Shown: one piece after another, positions 42,601 to 52,040 of the stretch
Layout: every line of letters begins with the position of its first letter
Position numbering within the stretch: the first letter of the stretch is position 1
Assembly: GCA_947685225.1 (NCBI GenBank)
Contig: CANTUV010000031.1
Coordinates: 65,267,001 to 65,331,000, forward strand
Direction: 5' to 3'
From: Garcia nutans
Taxonomy: Eukaryota; Streptophyta; Magnoliopsida; Malpighiales; Euphorbiaceae
Length of the DNA: 64,000 bases
Translations under genes and position numbers: made by a program
The notes under the pieces: generated by a model
What the model was told of the DNA's origin: nothing
Seen by the model: the letters and a program-made list of their open reading frames with translations, nothing else
Database searches by the model: none

Positions 42601-44219
42601 AAGAACTCAATCTTCGTCAGAGGAGATGGTTGGAATTGATTAAAGACTACGACTGTTTGATTGATTATCATCCAGGTAAAGCAAATGTTGTTGCTGATGC
42701 CTTGAGTCGGAAGTCTTTAGCAGGGTTGACTGTGTACTCGCTCTCGTTGCTTGTTGAGTTGAGAGCATTGGGTGGTAATTTTGTAGCTTGTGATGGTGGT
42801 GCATTGTTGGCACAGTTACAAGTGAAACCAGTTTTGTTGGATCAGATTAGGGAGGCTCAGTTGGCTGATAAGAAGATCCAGAAGATTGTTTCAGATTGTC
42901 AGAGTGGAAAAGGTAGAGATTTTATAGTGAGAGGTGATGGGAGTCTCTGGTTTAAGAACAGATTGTGTGTACCCGATGATGCTGATTTGAAGATCATTTT
43001 AGAAAAAGCTCATCAGTCAATATTTGCTATGCATCCGGGTAATACCAAGATGTATCATGACTTGAGACGGCATTACTGGTGGATTGGATTGAAGAGAGAC
43101 ATTGCTGAGTTTGTATCGAAATGTCTCACATGTCAGAAGGTAAAAGCAGAGCATCAAGTTCCAACTGGGTTGCTTCAGCCGTTGTCAGTGCCTGAATGGA
43201 AGTGGGATAGAGTGACAATGGACTTTGTGTCTGGTTTGCCATTGACACAAAGGAAGCATGATGCTATATGGGTGATTGTGGATAGATTGACCAAGACAGC
43301 TCATTTCCTTCCGGTTCGGATGGATTACTCTTTGGAGAGATTGGCTGAGTTGTATATCCATGAGATTGTGAGATTACATGGTGTTCCAACTTCTTTAGTG
43401 TCTGATCAAGATCCCAGGTTTACTTCAAGGTTTTGGAAGAGTTTGCATAGTGCTTTGGGTTCTCGACTGCACTTCAGCACTGCTTTTCATCCACAGACGG
43501 ATGGGCAGTCAGAGAGGGTGATACAGATTATTGAAGACATGTTGAGAAGCTGTGTCATCGATTTCTCTGGAAGTTGGGATAGATTCTTACCTCTTGTGGA
43601 GTTTTCTTACAACAACAGTCACCAATCTAGCATTGGTATTGCACCGTTTGAAGCACTGTATGGTAGACGGTGTAGGACACCTCTTTGTTGGAATGAACTT
43701 GGGGATAGTAAGTTAATTGGGCCTGATTTAATTCAAGAAACTGAAGAGAAAGTGAAGTTGATTCGAGGCAGGTTAAAAGCAGCTTCAGACCGACAGAAGT
43801 CTTATGCAGATCTGAAAAGGAGAGACATTGAGTTTGATGTTGGAGATAAGGTATTTTTGAAAGTATCTCCTTGGAAGAAGATATTGAGGTTCGGTCGGAA
43901 AGGGAAATTGAGTCCTCGATTCATTGGACCATATGAAGTGTTGGAAAGAGTTGGGCCAGTTGCTTATCGGCTTGCTTTGCCACCTGAGTTGGATCGTATT
44001 CATAATGTATTTCATGTTTCTATGTTGAGGAGGTACAGGTCGGATCCATCTCATGTGTTGCCAGTTGAATCTATTGAAGTGAGCCCAGACTTGACATTTG
44101 AAGAGGAACCAGTTGCTATCTTGGCACGTGAAGTGAAAGAGTTGAAAAAACAAGAGAGTGCCTCTTGTGAAGGTTCTATGGAAGAACCATGGGAAAGAAG
44201 AAGCAACTTGGGAAAGTGA
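39621..44219 (+). CDS. gag-pol: D1 gag-pol polyprotein, C-terminus frameshifted
   Basis: A single 1532-codon frame from ATG 39621 (the in-frame GTG just before it is not a plausible start). In order: capsid-type gag domain (about 85-245); CCHC zinc knuckle CFRCGSPDHFVRDC (339-352); Gly/Arg-rich linker; protease with DPG (438-440) instead of DSG/DTG; RT with FIDD (772-775); RNase H D921, E958, D983; integrase zinc finger (H1138, H1146, C1168, C1171) and D1201, D1262, E1298; then GPYEVLERVGPVAY and a chromodomain start. After EVKEL (about 1508) a one-base insertion relative to D2 shifts the frame, so the chromodomain end and tail are replaced by about 25 unrelated residues. Two other odd changes are FLEH for FLGH in RT and SDQDPRF for SDRDPRF in integrase. 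Catalytic residues are intact. Confidence 0.92.
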   Translation: MDPHSSQSVEASAESIAPDDGARIVSVEEAPASVSGRPAGEEVPPAWFMHMMEAMRQAPVQPQPPPPQPLVSVRHYDKLRKYGAEDFVGTTDPVVAEQWLDKVQRIFIQLQATSEEKFEYARSLLQKDAYSWWKTVPHSMDDPPTLSYADFLREFELKYTPREYKDGKKREFLDLKQDHRTVTEYEVEFIRLSHYAGGIIVDEIDRCRRFEEGLRPSIMCLVAGSRYHDFSQLVAAARSVERAQGIAAASEEEVRVRRPQFEAGSSSAKRGRGSFTPRISRSQRSAGRSVQSQRQRFRPAASVASAPTPGVQRSTLPVCDQCGGRHGGVCWRHSRSGVCFRCGSPDHFVRDCPERQEQMPVDSAASRASVRGGRGGRGASRGGRPGFSSRGGATSKEGRPEEVGSSQRMYVMQRQPDASAVIAGTFSLFDTSVLALIDPGSTHSYISASVLPVSDMHAESLGFDVLVTNPLGHSVVVSKVHRDSAVRVQGEEFLGDLIEMPFKEYDVILGMDWLSRHGAVVDCKKKIVSLRTADGREVIVSNEQGQLASLFVSAVAARRLIRKGCEAYLAHVVDTRVKGSPIDSIATVAEFPDVFPEELPGLPPEREVEFGIELLPGTTPISITPYRMAPAELRELKVQLQELLDKGFIRPSVSPWGAPVLFVKKKDGTMRLCIDYRQLNKVTIKNKYPLPRIDDLFDQLKGAAVFSKIDLRSGYHQLRVRAEDVPKTAFRTRYGHYEFLVMPFGLTNAPAAFMDLMNRVFRPYLDQFVVVFIDDILVYSWNEEEHDMHLRIVLQILREKQLFAKLSKCEFWLDQVTFLEHIVSAEGIRVDPSKVEAILNWSPPKSVKEVRSFLGLAGYYRRFVKGFSLIATPLTRLLRKGMRFVWTDQCQASFEQLRDMLTQAPVLTLPVEGKPYVIFSDASHSGLGCVLMQEGKVIAYASRQLKPHELNYPTHDLELAAIVFSLKIWRHYLFGEKCFIYTDHKSLKYLGVQKELNLRQRRWLELIKDYDCLIDYHPGKANVVADALSRKSLAGLTVYSLSLLVELRALGGNFVACDGGALLAQLQVKPVLLDQIREAQLADKKIQKIVSDCQSGKGRDFIVRGDGSLWFKNRLCVPDDADLKIILEKAHQSIFAMHPGNTKMYHDLRRHYWWIGLKRDIAEFVSKCLTCQKVKAEHQVPTGLLQPLSVPEWKWDRVTMDFVSGLPLTQRKHDAIWVIVDRLTKTAHFLPVRMDYSLERLAELYIHEIVRLHGVPTSLVSDQDPRFTSRFWKSLHSALGSRLHFSTAFHPQTDGQSERVIQIIEDMLRSCVIDFSGSWDRFLPLVEFSYNNSHQSSIGIAPFEALYGRRCRTPLCWNELGDSKLIGPDLIQETEEKVKLIRGRLKAASDRQKSYADLKRRDIEFDVGDKVFLKVSPWKKILRFGRKGKLSPRFIGPYEVLERVGPVAYRLALPPELDRIHNVFHVSMLRRYRSDPSHVLPVESIEVSPDLTFEEEPVAILAREVKELKKQESASCEGSMEEPWERRSNLGK

Positions 44220-44295
44220 GCAAACCATGCGAGAGCAATATCCTCAGTTGTTTCAGAGCTGATTTCAGGTAATTTCGAGGACGAAATTTCTTTTT

Positions 44296-44308
44296 AGAGG
44301 GGGAGAAT
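44296..44308 (+). promoter_or_regulatory. D1 polypurine tract
   Basis: AGAGGGGGAGAAT immediately before the 3' LTR; plus-strand primer. Confidence 0.9.
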
Positions 44309-46952
44309 TGTAATATCCTCATATATGCCCTAGAAGTTTTGATTATGTTGTTGATGTTGTTGTTATTGTTGTTGTTGGTATATATTGGAAAGTGAATGTT
44401 TGTGAATATGTGTGTTTTGGGGAAAGAAATAGGGTTTAGAGACAAATGTATATGTTGTGTATATGATGATATATATAACATATAAATTGGTCAAATATAG
44501 AGTCAATGCAAGAAGATATTTTTGTGGAATGTGCAATTACATATAAGGGCTTAGATGAGACAAAAGGTTAGTTATTTGATTGAGGGCATTTTGGTAATTA
44601 CTTGGATAAAATCTCTTGGTGGAGATTTAAAGTGGGGTTGACTTTATTTCCTCCATGTATTTTTCGTCTTCTTTTGCATTTTGGCTGATTTCTCGTAGAC
44701 AAAGGGAAAGCAAAGAGACAAAGAGAAGACTTTGAAGAGTAAGCTCCAATTGTAGGAAGATTGAAGTGATCAAGTGTTGATTCAAGAAGTGTTATAATTT
44801 AAGGTAAGAAATCTCTTGTTTTTCCTTTGTAAATTTTGAAGTTGGGTTTAAAAGAAATTGTGATTTGTTGATATGATGATTTGATGTGGTTGTAATGTGT
44901 TGAATTTGATTATAAGCCAAAGAGTTAATTATTAATGGTTTTGGATTGAAGATGGTAAGTAGGTGGAGATTGATTTTGAGAAAATGGGAGTGATGCTGTA
45001 TTTTTAGGGTTTTGGTTTGGTATGAATTTAATGTATGGTTATTGTGATTACTAGGGTGAATATGTAAGATATGTGTTTATAACATGAATTGTATCCTTTT
45101 GAATGAGATGATTGTTGTGTAAAAAGGGTGTAAATGCTTTTAGAAGGGTGTTGGCCATTTTTAGGGTTGTGTATTTGAGTGACACGGCCAAAACAAAGGA
45201 GAGACACGGCCAAGCCAAGTGATTTTGGGCGTGTTGGATTGCTTTGAGAGAGACACGGCCGTGTCTAGTGCCCGTGTTCACTACTGGAGTTTTGGTGTTG
45301 GGAGACACGGCCACTAGCTTGGCCGTGTCCTATGCCCGTGTCTGCTGCTGTGATTTGTTGGTTGAGAGACACGGCCACAAGCTTGGCCGTGTCCCTTGCC
45401 CGTGTTGCCTACTATCAATTTAGGTTGAGAGACACGGCCACAAGCTTGGCCGTGTCCCTCAAGTGGCTGCCCGTGTCCCTCAAATGTGTGAGTTAGGGTT
45501 TTTATACTTTGTTCTATTTGCATTGTTTTGGTCCTTTTAAGGTAAGTTGGTACCTAAACCTAAACCTAAACACATTTAAACAATGATTGACCTAAACAAA
45601 TGCATATGGAAGATCTTAAAGCTATGAATGATATAAATTATTCTTTGCCCTAATTGCATTGTTGAGATTGAACAATGTTATGTTATGCATTGTGAATGGT
45701 TATGTGTTTCATGAATAATGTATATTGAAATGTTATATCAAAGATGCTATGATGATTCAAATAAGAGGTGAAATGTGATGTAAAGCCATTGTGATTGGCT
45801 ATGATGATGATATTGAAAGAAAGAAGGCATGTTTGCCTAAATGTGATGAGAATTTGAGAATGGAAATGGAAACTATATAATAAATGAATTGTTTGTTTAA
45901 TATGTTATTCAGTTTCAGAGTTCTGGATTTGGGTGGCATGCCTAAGAAATGATGAAAGGTAACAGTCTTGTCGGGTTGAGGATCTCCTCAAATGTGTTGA
46001 GTTGATGGTCCAAGAGACTGGGTCTGTTACACTATAAGAATTGTGAATATGAGATATATGAATTGTAACAGTCTTGCCGGGTTGAGGATCTCCTCATATG
46101 TGTTGAGTTGATGGTCCAAGAGACTGGGTCTGTTACACTATCCATGGATAGAGATACATATATATATATTGCCTACGGGCGTGATTATTGTGATTATGAA
46201 CCAAAGCAGTAACTCTGAACTCTGAATATCGTATTAAATATTTGTTGGGCCCATAGGTGTCAAGGTTATATGAATGTCTTAAATAACGTTATGAGTTAAT
46301 GAAATGAGATGTTGTATATTGAGTATGATTGATTAATGATGAATGTGGAAAGATGTTGAAATGTGGTATGCTCATATGACTATGATTTGTAAAATGCATA
46401 ATTATGTGGTTAACTTTATATTTATGATGTTGATCTTATCAATAACATATGTGGCATTGCATTACATTAAAGCATACCATTAGCATGTTTTATCTTACTA
46501 AGCCCTTGGCTTAGCGCGATAGTGTTTAATCGCGCAGGTGATAGAGTTGAACCTGAAGGTTCTTCGAGACCGAGTGAGAGTAGACGTTGAAGTGTTGATT
46601 TGGAACTTAAAGATCAGAAGAGACTTGCCAATCATGTATATTTCTTTTATATTTTGTAAAGTATTGGTTTTAATGTAAATATATGTATAACTATAAACAT
46701 GGATTTGAAAGAGTTTATACATGTAAATATTTTATAAAATTCCGCTGCGTATTATCTAAATGTAAATATATCTATTTGGTTTTGTATTACAACTTGATTA
46801 CTTATTTTTCTATAATGTATACAACTGAAAGATTATGGTATTGTTTAAAATGTTTTGGATGTAAAGATAATTCGTAGCATCCCTATGTTTAGTGCATGTA
46901 TACTACATTGTGGTGTTTGTAGTGTGCATATATTGAATGCGGGGGTGTTACA
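44309..46952 (+). repeat. D1 3' LTR
   Basis: 2644 bp, uninterrupted, the reference for the 5' copy. Contains the GACACGGCC block (45181-45482), the paired 106-bp-spaced units (45959, 46065) and the stem-loops (46498-46535). Confidence 0.95.
45181..45482. repeat. GACACGGCC palindrome block, D1 3' LTR
   Basis: Same block as 37681-37982. Perfect pairs at 45368-45393 and 45431-45456. Most differences from the 5' copy are C/T changes inside CpG or CpA contexts. Confidence 0.9.
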
Positions 46953-46957
46953 ACACA

Positions 46958-47319
46958 ACCTTAAACATAAACCTTAGAAATTTAGAACATGCACTACCCT
47001 TCCATTTCTTTTCAAACTAAATCATAATCTAACCTTATTAAACCTTAGAAACCTTGATTCTTTCATTTAATTAATCAGTATCATCACTACTTAAATTTTT
47101 TCCCAAATCCACCATAAGAACCCTAATTTCCAATCTTCCAATAGTTATATAAAGACTTAAAATTGATACTAGAATTGAAATCTACATGCTTTAAAACCTT
47201 AAAACTCACCTTGAACTTGCGACCTTCTCTAGGAACCGCCATCAGAGATGACCTCTCCAGATCCTTTCTCTTGCTGTGCACATGACTGCTAGACATAAAT
47301 ACAGTAGGCAGATGTGACA
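46958..47319 (-). repeat. G 3' LTR, proximal part (right of D1)
   Basis: 362 bp from the D1 target duplication to TGACA at 47315-47319. On the minus strand the LTR starts TGTCACATCTGCC. It continues 33541-35375. Confidence 0.8.
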
Positions 47320-50300
47320 GTTCCTCCCTCGTTAATTGAGGCTTCGTCCCGAAGCCTATCAGGCAGAAATAAATATGGGTACTGCTTCCCCATAGTTTCT
47401 TCGCGTTCCCATGTGGCTTCTTCTACTTTGTGATTCCTCCAAAGCACTTTGACCAATGGAATCTTCTTATTCCGCAACTCCTTGATTTCCCATGCTAAGA
47501 TTTCTACCGGCTCTTCCTCGTATGTCAGGTCGGGCTGAATCTCAATGTCTTGAGCTTGTATGATGTGGGTTGGATCTGAACGATACCTTCTTAGCATTGA
47601 AATGTGGAAAACATCATGTATTTTACTTAATTCGGGTGGTAACGCCAACTGGTAAGCTATCGGACTTACCCGTTTGATGATCTCATATGGTCCGATGAAT
47701 CTAGGGCTTAGCTTGCCTTTCTGTTTAAATCGTAACACCTTCTTCCAAGGAGAGACTTTGAGGAATACTCTGTCGCCGACCTCAAACTATATGTCTTTCC
47801 TCTTTAGGTCTGCGTATGATTTTTGCCTGTCCGCCGCTACTTTTAATCGGTCTCGAATGATCTCTACCTTTTCCTCAGTTTCCTTAATTAAGTCTGGCCC
47901 CAACATCTTTTCCTCGCTCAATTCTGTCCAGCAAACTGGAGTTCTGCATTTTTGACCGTACAGTGCTTCGTAAGGAGCCATTTGTATGCCGGATTGATAG
48001 TTGTTGTTGTACGCGAATTCTATTAAGCTCAGGTGTTTGTCCCAGCTGCCTTTAAATTCTAAAATGCACGCCCTCAGTATATCTTCCAAAACTTGAATCA
48101 CTCTTTCTGACTGTCCATCTGTCTGGGGATGGAATGTTGTACTGTGGTACGTTCGAGTCCCAAGGGCTGTTTGGAACTTCTGCCAAAAATTTGACATAAA
48201 GCGTGGATTGAAGTTGGAACTCCATGGAGACATACGATCTCTTTGATGTACAAGTCTGCCAACTTTTCTAGCGAGTAATCCACACGTACTGGTAAGAAAT
48301 GAGCGGACTTAGTAAGCCGATCCACGATTTCCCAGATCGCGTCATGTTTGTCCCTAGTCATCGGCAATCCTGTGACAAAATCCATAGTAATACGATCCCA
48401 TTTCCAGGTTGGAATCGTGATAGGTTGTAGTAGTCCTGAGGGTAGTTGATGTTCTACTTTCACCTGCTGACGGGTCAAACACTTCGTTACGTGATCCACA
48501 ATGTCTCTTTTCATTCCTGGCCACCAGTAATACTCCTTCAAGTCCCGGTACATTTTTTTTGCTCCCGGATGCATTGTATAAGGACTGTTATGAGCTTCTT
48601 GCAAAATTTGTTTCTTCAGTTCCTCGGACTTAGGTACCACCATTCTCTTCTTGTAGTATAGGATACCATCTGGACGAATTTGAAAATCTCCTGATGAATT
48701 CTCCTGCGCCTGTTGACTCTACTTCTTCACTTATTCATCTTCCTTCTAAGCCTCACGTATTTGTTGATGTAAGGTAGGTCGCACGTGCATTTCTGCAAAG
48801 ATAGCTCCATCTTCTGTGGGCTCTAATTCTACCCTCATAGCACGTAGCGCTTGCATTGACTTCCTACTCAGTGCATCTGCTACGACATTCGCTTTGCCCG
48901 GGTGATAGTTAATTGTATAGTCGTAGTTGGCTAACAATTGCATCCATTTTTGCTGTCGCAGGTTTAAATCTTTTTGCGTGGGTAGATACTTCAGGCTTTG
49001 ATGATCCGTATAAATGTAACACTTTTCCCCGTATAGGTAGTGCCTCTACGTCTTGAAAGCCAAAACAATCACTGCTAGTTCTAAGTCATGCGTAGGATAA
49101 TTCTTTTCGTATGGCTTGAGCTGTCGAGAGACATACGCAATGACTTTGCCCTCCTGCATCAATACGCAACCTAACCCGATGTGGGATGCATCACTATAAA
49201 TCACAAAATCTTTTCCTGATTCAGGTTGTATAAGAATGGGCACTTCAGTAAGTTTTTGCTTCAGCCTTTCAAAGCTCCGTTGGCAAGCGTCGGTCCACTG
49301 GAATTTGGCATTCTTCTGAAGTAGCTTGGTCATAGGTGCGACGATCATGGAAAACCCTTTAACGAATCTCCGATAATATCCTGCTAACCCCAAGAAACTA
49401 CGGACTTCCGTTACTGTCTTAGGTGGTTTCCATTCCAATACTGCTTCTATTTTCTTGGGATTGACCCTTATTCCTTCTGCCGATACAATATGTCCTAAGA
49501 AGGATACTTCTTCCAACCAAAATTTGCATTTGCTGAATTTAGTGTATAACTGCTTCTCACGCAGGGTTTGTAAAATGATCCTAAGGTGACGATCATGGTC
49601 CTCTCGATTCTTTGAATACACCAATATGTCATCAATGAATACCACCACAAATTGATCCAAATACGGGTGGAAAATTCTGTTCATTAGATCCATGAATACT
49701 GCAGGTGCGTTCGTTAATCTGAAAGGCATAACAATGAATTCATAATGTCCATAGCGAGTTTTGAATGCAGTTTTTGGTATGTCTTCGTCTTTGATTCCCA
49801 ATTTGATGATAACCCGATCGTAGATCGATTTTTGAAAAGACTCCAGCACCTTTAAGTTGATCAAACAAATCGTCTATGCGAGGTAGCGGATACTTGTTCT
49901 TGATGGTCAGCTTATTGAGTTGATGGTAATCCACACACAACCTTAGGGATCCGTCTTTCTTTTTTGCGAACAATACTGGCGCTCCCCATGGTGACACGCT
50001 TGGCCTAATGAACCCCTTGTCTAAAAGTTCCTGTAGTTGTACCTTTAGTTCTTTTAGCTCCACTGGCTCCATTCGATAAGGTGCGATGGATACTGGTGCA
50101 GCTCCCGGGTACACGTCTATGGTGAATTCCACCTCTCATTTAGGTGGTAATCCGGGTAAATCATCAGAAAATACGTCGGGGAAATCGCAAACAGTAGGTA
50201 TATCTTGTAACTTCGGTGCCTCTTCTTTAGCTTCTAACGCGCATAACAGGTACGCCTCGCAGCCTTTTTGTACTAACCTCTTAGCCGTCATAGCGAAAAT

Positions 50301-51965
50301 AATGTTAGTTAGATAATCCTTCCTCTTTCCCACTAAGGTCACTTCGTCGCCGTCTGACGTATGCAGAGTAACTCTCTTCCGTTTACAGTCAACCAATGCA
50401 TCGTGTTTGGCCAACCAATCCATTCCGAGGATAGCGTCGAATTCTTAAAATGGTAGTTCAAATAAGTCTCCCCAAAAGATACCTCCATGTATCTCCACGG
50501 GGCAATCTTTCACTACCTTCCTCGTAATTACCTCACTCCCTAATGGGCTAGTAACTAATATTCCCTCTTCCTCTAGTTCTACCTTTAGGTTCCCAAGTTT
50601 TTCATTTTTCATGCATATATATGAGTGTGAAGAACCCGGATCTATTAAAACGTAAAGCGGAACTCCAAACATAGACAACTGACCTGCAATCACGTCTAGC
50701 GCTTCTTCATCTTCTCGCCCCCTCATGGCATACATTCTAGCAGGAGCCCTCGCTTCTGGTCGATTCACCGTCTCAGACTGCACACGTGACGGATTTCCAC
50801 CCCTACCTCTGCCTCGGCCTCGCCCTGCTGCCGCTTGCAATCCCTCTGTCTCCCTAGGTAGATTCTGCATTTGCTGGGGACACTCTCGCATAAGGTGATC
50901 TAGAGATCCACATATGTAACATGCAAATGTCCGACCACAACATTCTCCCATGTGGCAGTGTTCGCAATGATCACAGCATGGATTAGTATTTTTGCCTTCA
51001 TTACCTCTCGAATCGATAGAAAAGTTACCTCCGCTTCGGTTAAATCCTCTTCCTTGCCCTATTCTGGATCGTCCGGTACTAGCGACTGAGGTGGCTTGAA
51101 TTAGGCCATTGCGATTCGATCCCTGACTGTAACCCCGGCGTTGACCGCCTCCCATGGAACCACTGCCTCGAAATCGCTTCCTTGATGATTGGTAGTTTCC
51201 CGAATAATTTTGGTTACCTCTCTTCTGTTTCATCTTCTGTCTTCTATTCTGCTCATCAGACTGACATTGCTCTACTTCCAGAGACCTAGTGACCAACTCG
51301 GAAAATTCCTTGATATTAGCAGCAATTAGCTGCATCCTAATCTCATTATTCAAACCATCCTGGAATTGTTTACACCTATCATGTTCGTCTTCAATTGTCT
51401 TCTTGGCATACCTACTCAGCCGGGTAAATTCCCTCTCGTATTCGGCAACGGTCAGTCGACCTTGCTTTAAGTGTAGAAACTCCTTTTTCTTGGCATCTAG
51501 GTATGCCTTCGATATAAACTTCCTCTTGAACTCATTCACAAAGAAATCCCATGTCCTCTGTTCCGGTGGAACTCGTTGGTGAACTGTGTCCCACCATATA
51601 TATGCTTCTTCCACTAATAAGGAAGTAGCACATACCACTCACTCTTCTGGCGTACACTGTAACTGATCTAAGGCTGTAGAAGAATCATCGTCCCTTCAGG
51701 CCCTAAACTCCTTCTCCCCGTACTTTCTTATCTTTTCGATCGGGGGTTTCCTTTCCCCTCCTACAGCAGGTACTGGTATGGGTGCTGGGGCAACACCGGC
51801 TATCTACTGTAATACGGCAGCCATTTGTTGCAACATTTCGTTGGGAATAGGAGCATTTGCTGGTGGTTGCTCAGATGCAGGTATCTCTAATACATGCATT
51901 TCTACAGTTCGGGAGGGCTGAGACTCGACCTCCTCCTCTATATCACGCTGTACTACTCGCGACAT
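47289..51965 (-). pseudogene. gag-pol: G gag-pol, decayed
   Basis: Start MSRVVQRDIEEE at 51965. Gag domain (EFKRKFISKAYLDAKKKEF), zinc knuckle CYICGSLDHLMREC, protease LIDPGSSHSY, RT (LCVDYHQLNK, FIDDILVYS), RNase H (YSDASHIGLGC, YTDH), integrase (HPGAKKMYRDL, MDFVTGLPMT, DGQSERVIQ) and chromodomain (IPLVKVLWRNH, EEATWERE) are all recognisable in order, as in D1 and D2. At least nine in-frame stops break it (three in the N-terminal gag, others at 50445, 50136, 49046 and 48746 and around 48720 and 47787), plus frameshifts near 49800 and 48200. Most stops replace W, Q or R codons. The last open segment reads through the polypurine tract into the 3' LTR. Confidence 0.9.
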
Positions 51966-52040
51966 CTAAAGAACAGAGCAAAACGTATACAATCCCATCA
52001 TCAATAACGACCCAGACCAACAGCATTATATTACCCTAGG
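51966..52040 (-). other. G leader, part next to gag
   Basis: Untranslated leader between gag and the D2 insertion. Its last five bases (CTAGG, 52036-52040) are the left D2 target duplication. Confidence 0.7.

Larger units (their letters stand above)
35376..46952 (+). mobile_element. D1: young Tekay/Del-like gypsy chromovirus
   Basis: Flanked by a perfect ACACA duplication (35371-35375, 46953-46957). The 5' LTR is 35376-39452 and the 3' LTR 44309-46952. Removing the nested solo LTR (1428 bp) and its 5-bp duplication makes the 5' LTR 2644 bp, exactly the length of the 3' LTR. By eye the LTRs differ at only about half a dozen positions (about 0.2%), so insertion is very recent. Gag-pol is one long open frame with a frameshift near its end. 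Confidence 0.95.

Noticed and set aside
40658..44228. Minus-strand ORFs opposite D1 gag-pol (also opposite D2, Copia-1 pol and the Copia-1 third ORF)
   Set aside because: They are shadows of the coding frame with no recognisable domains.
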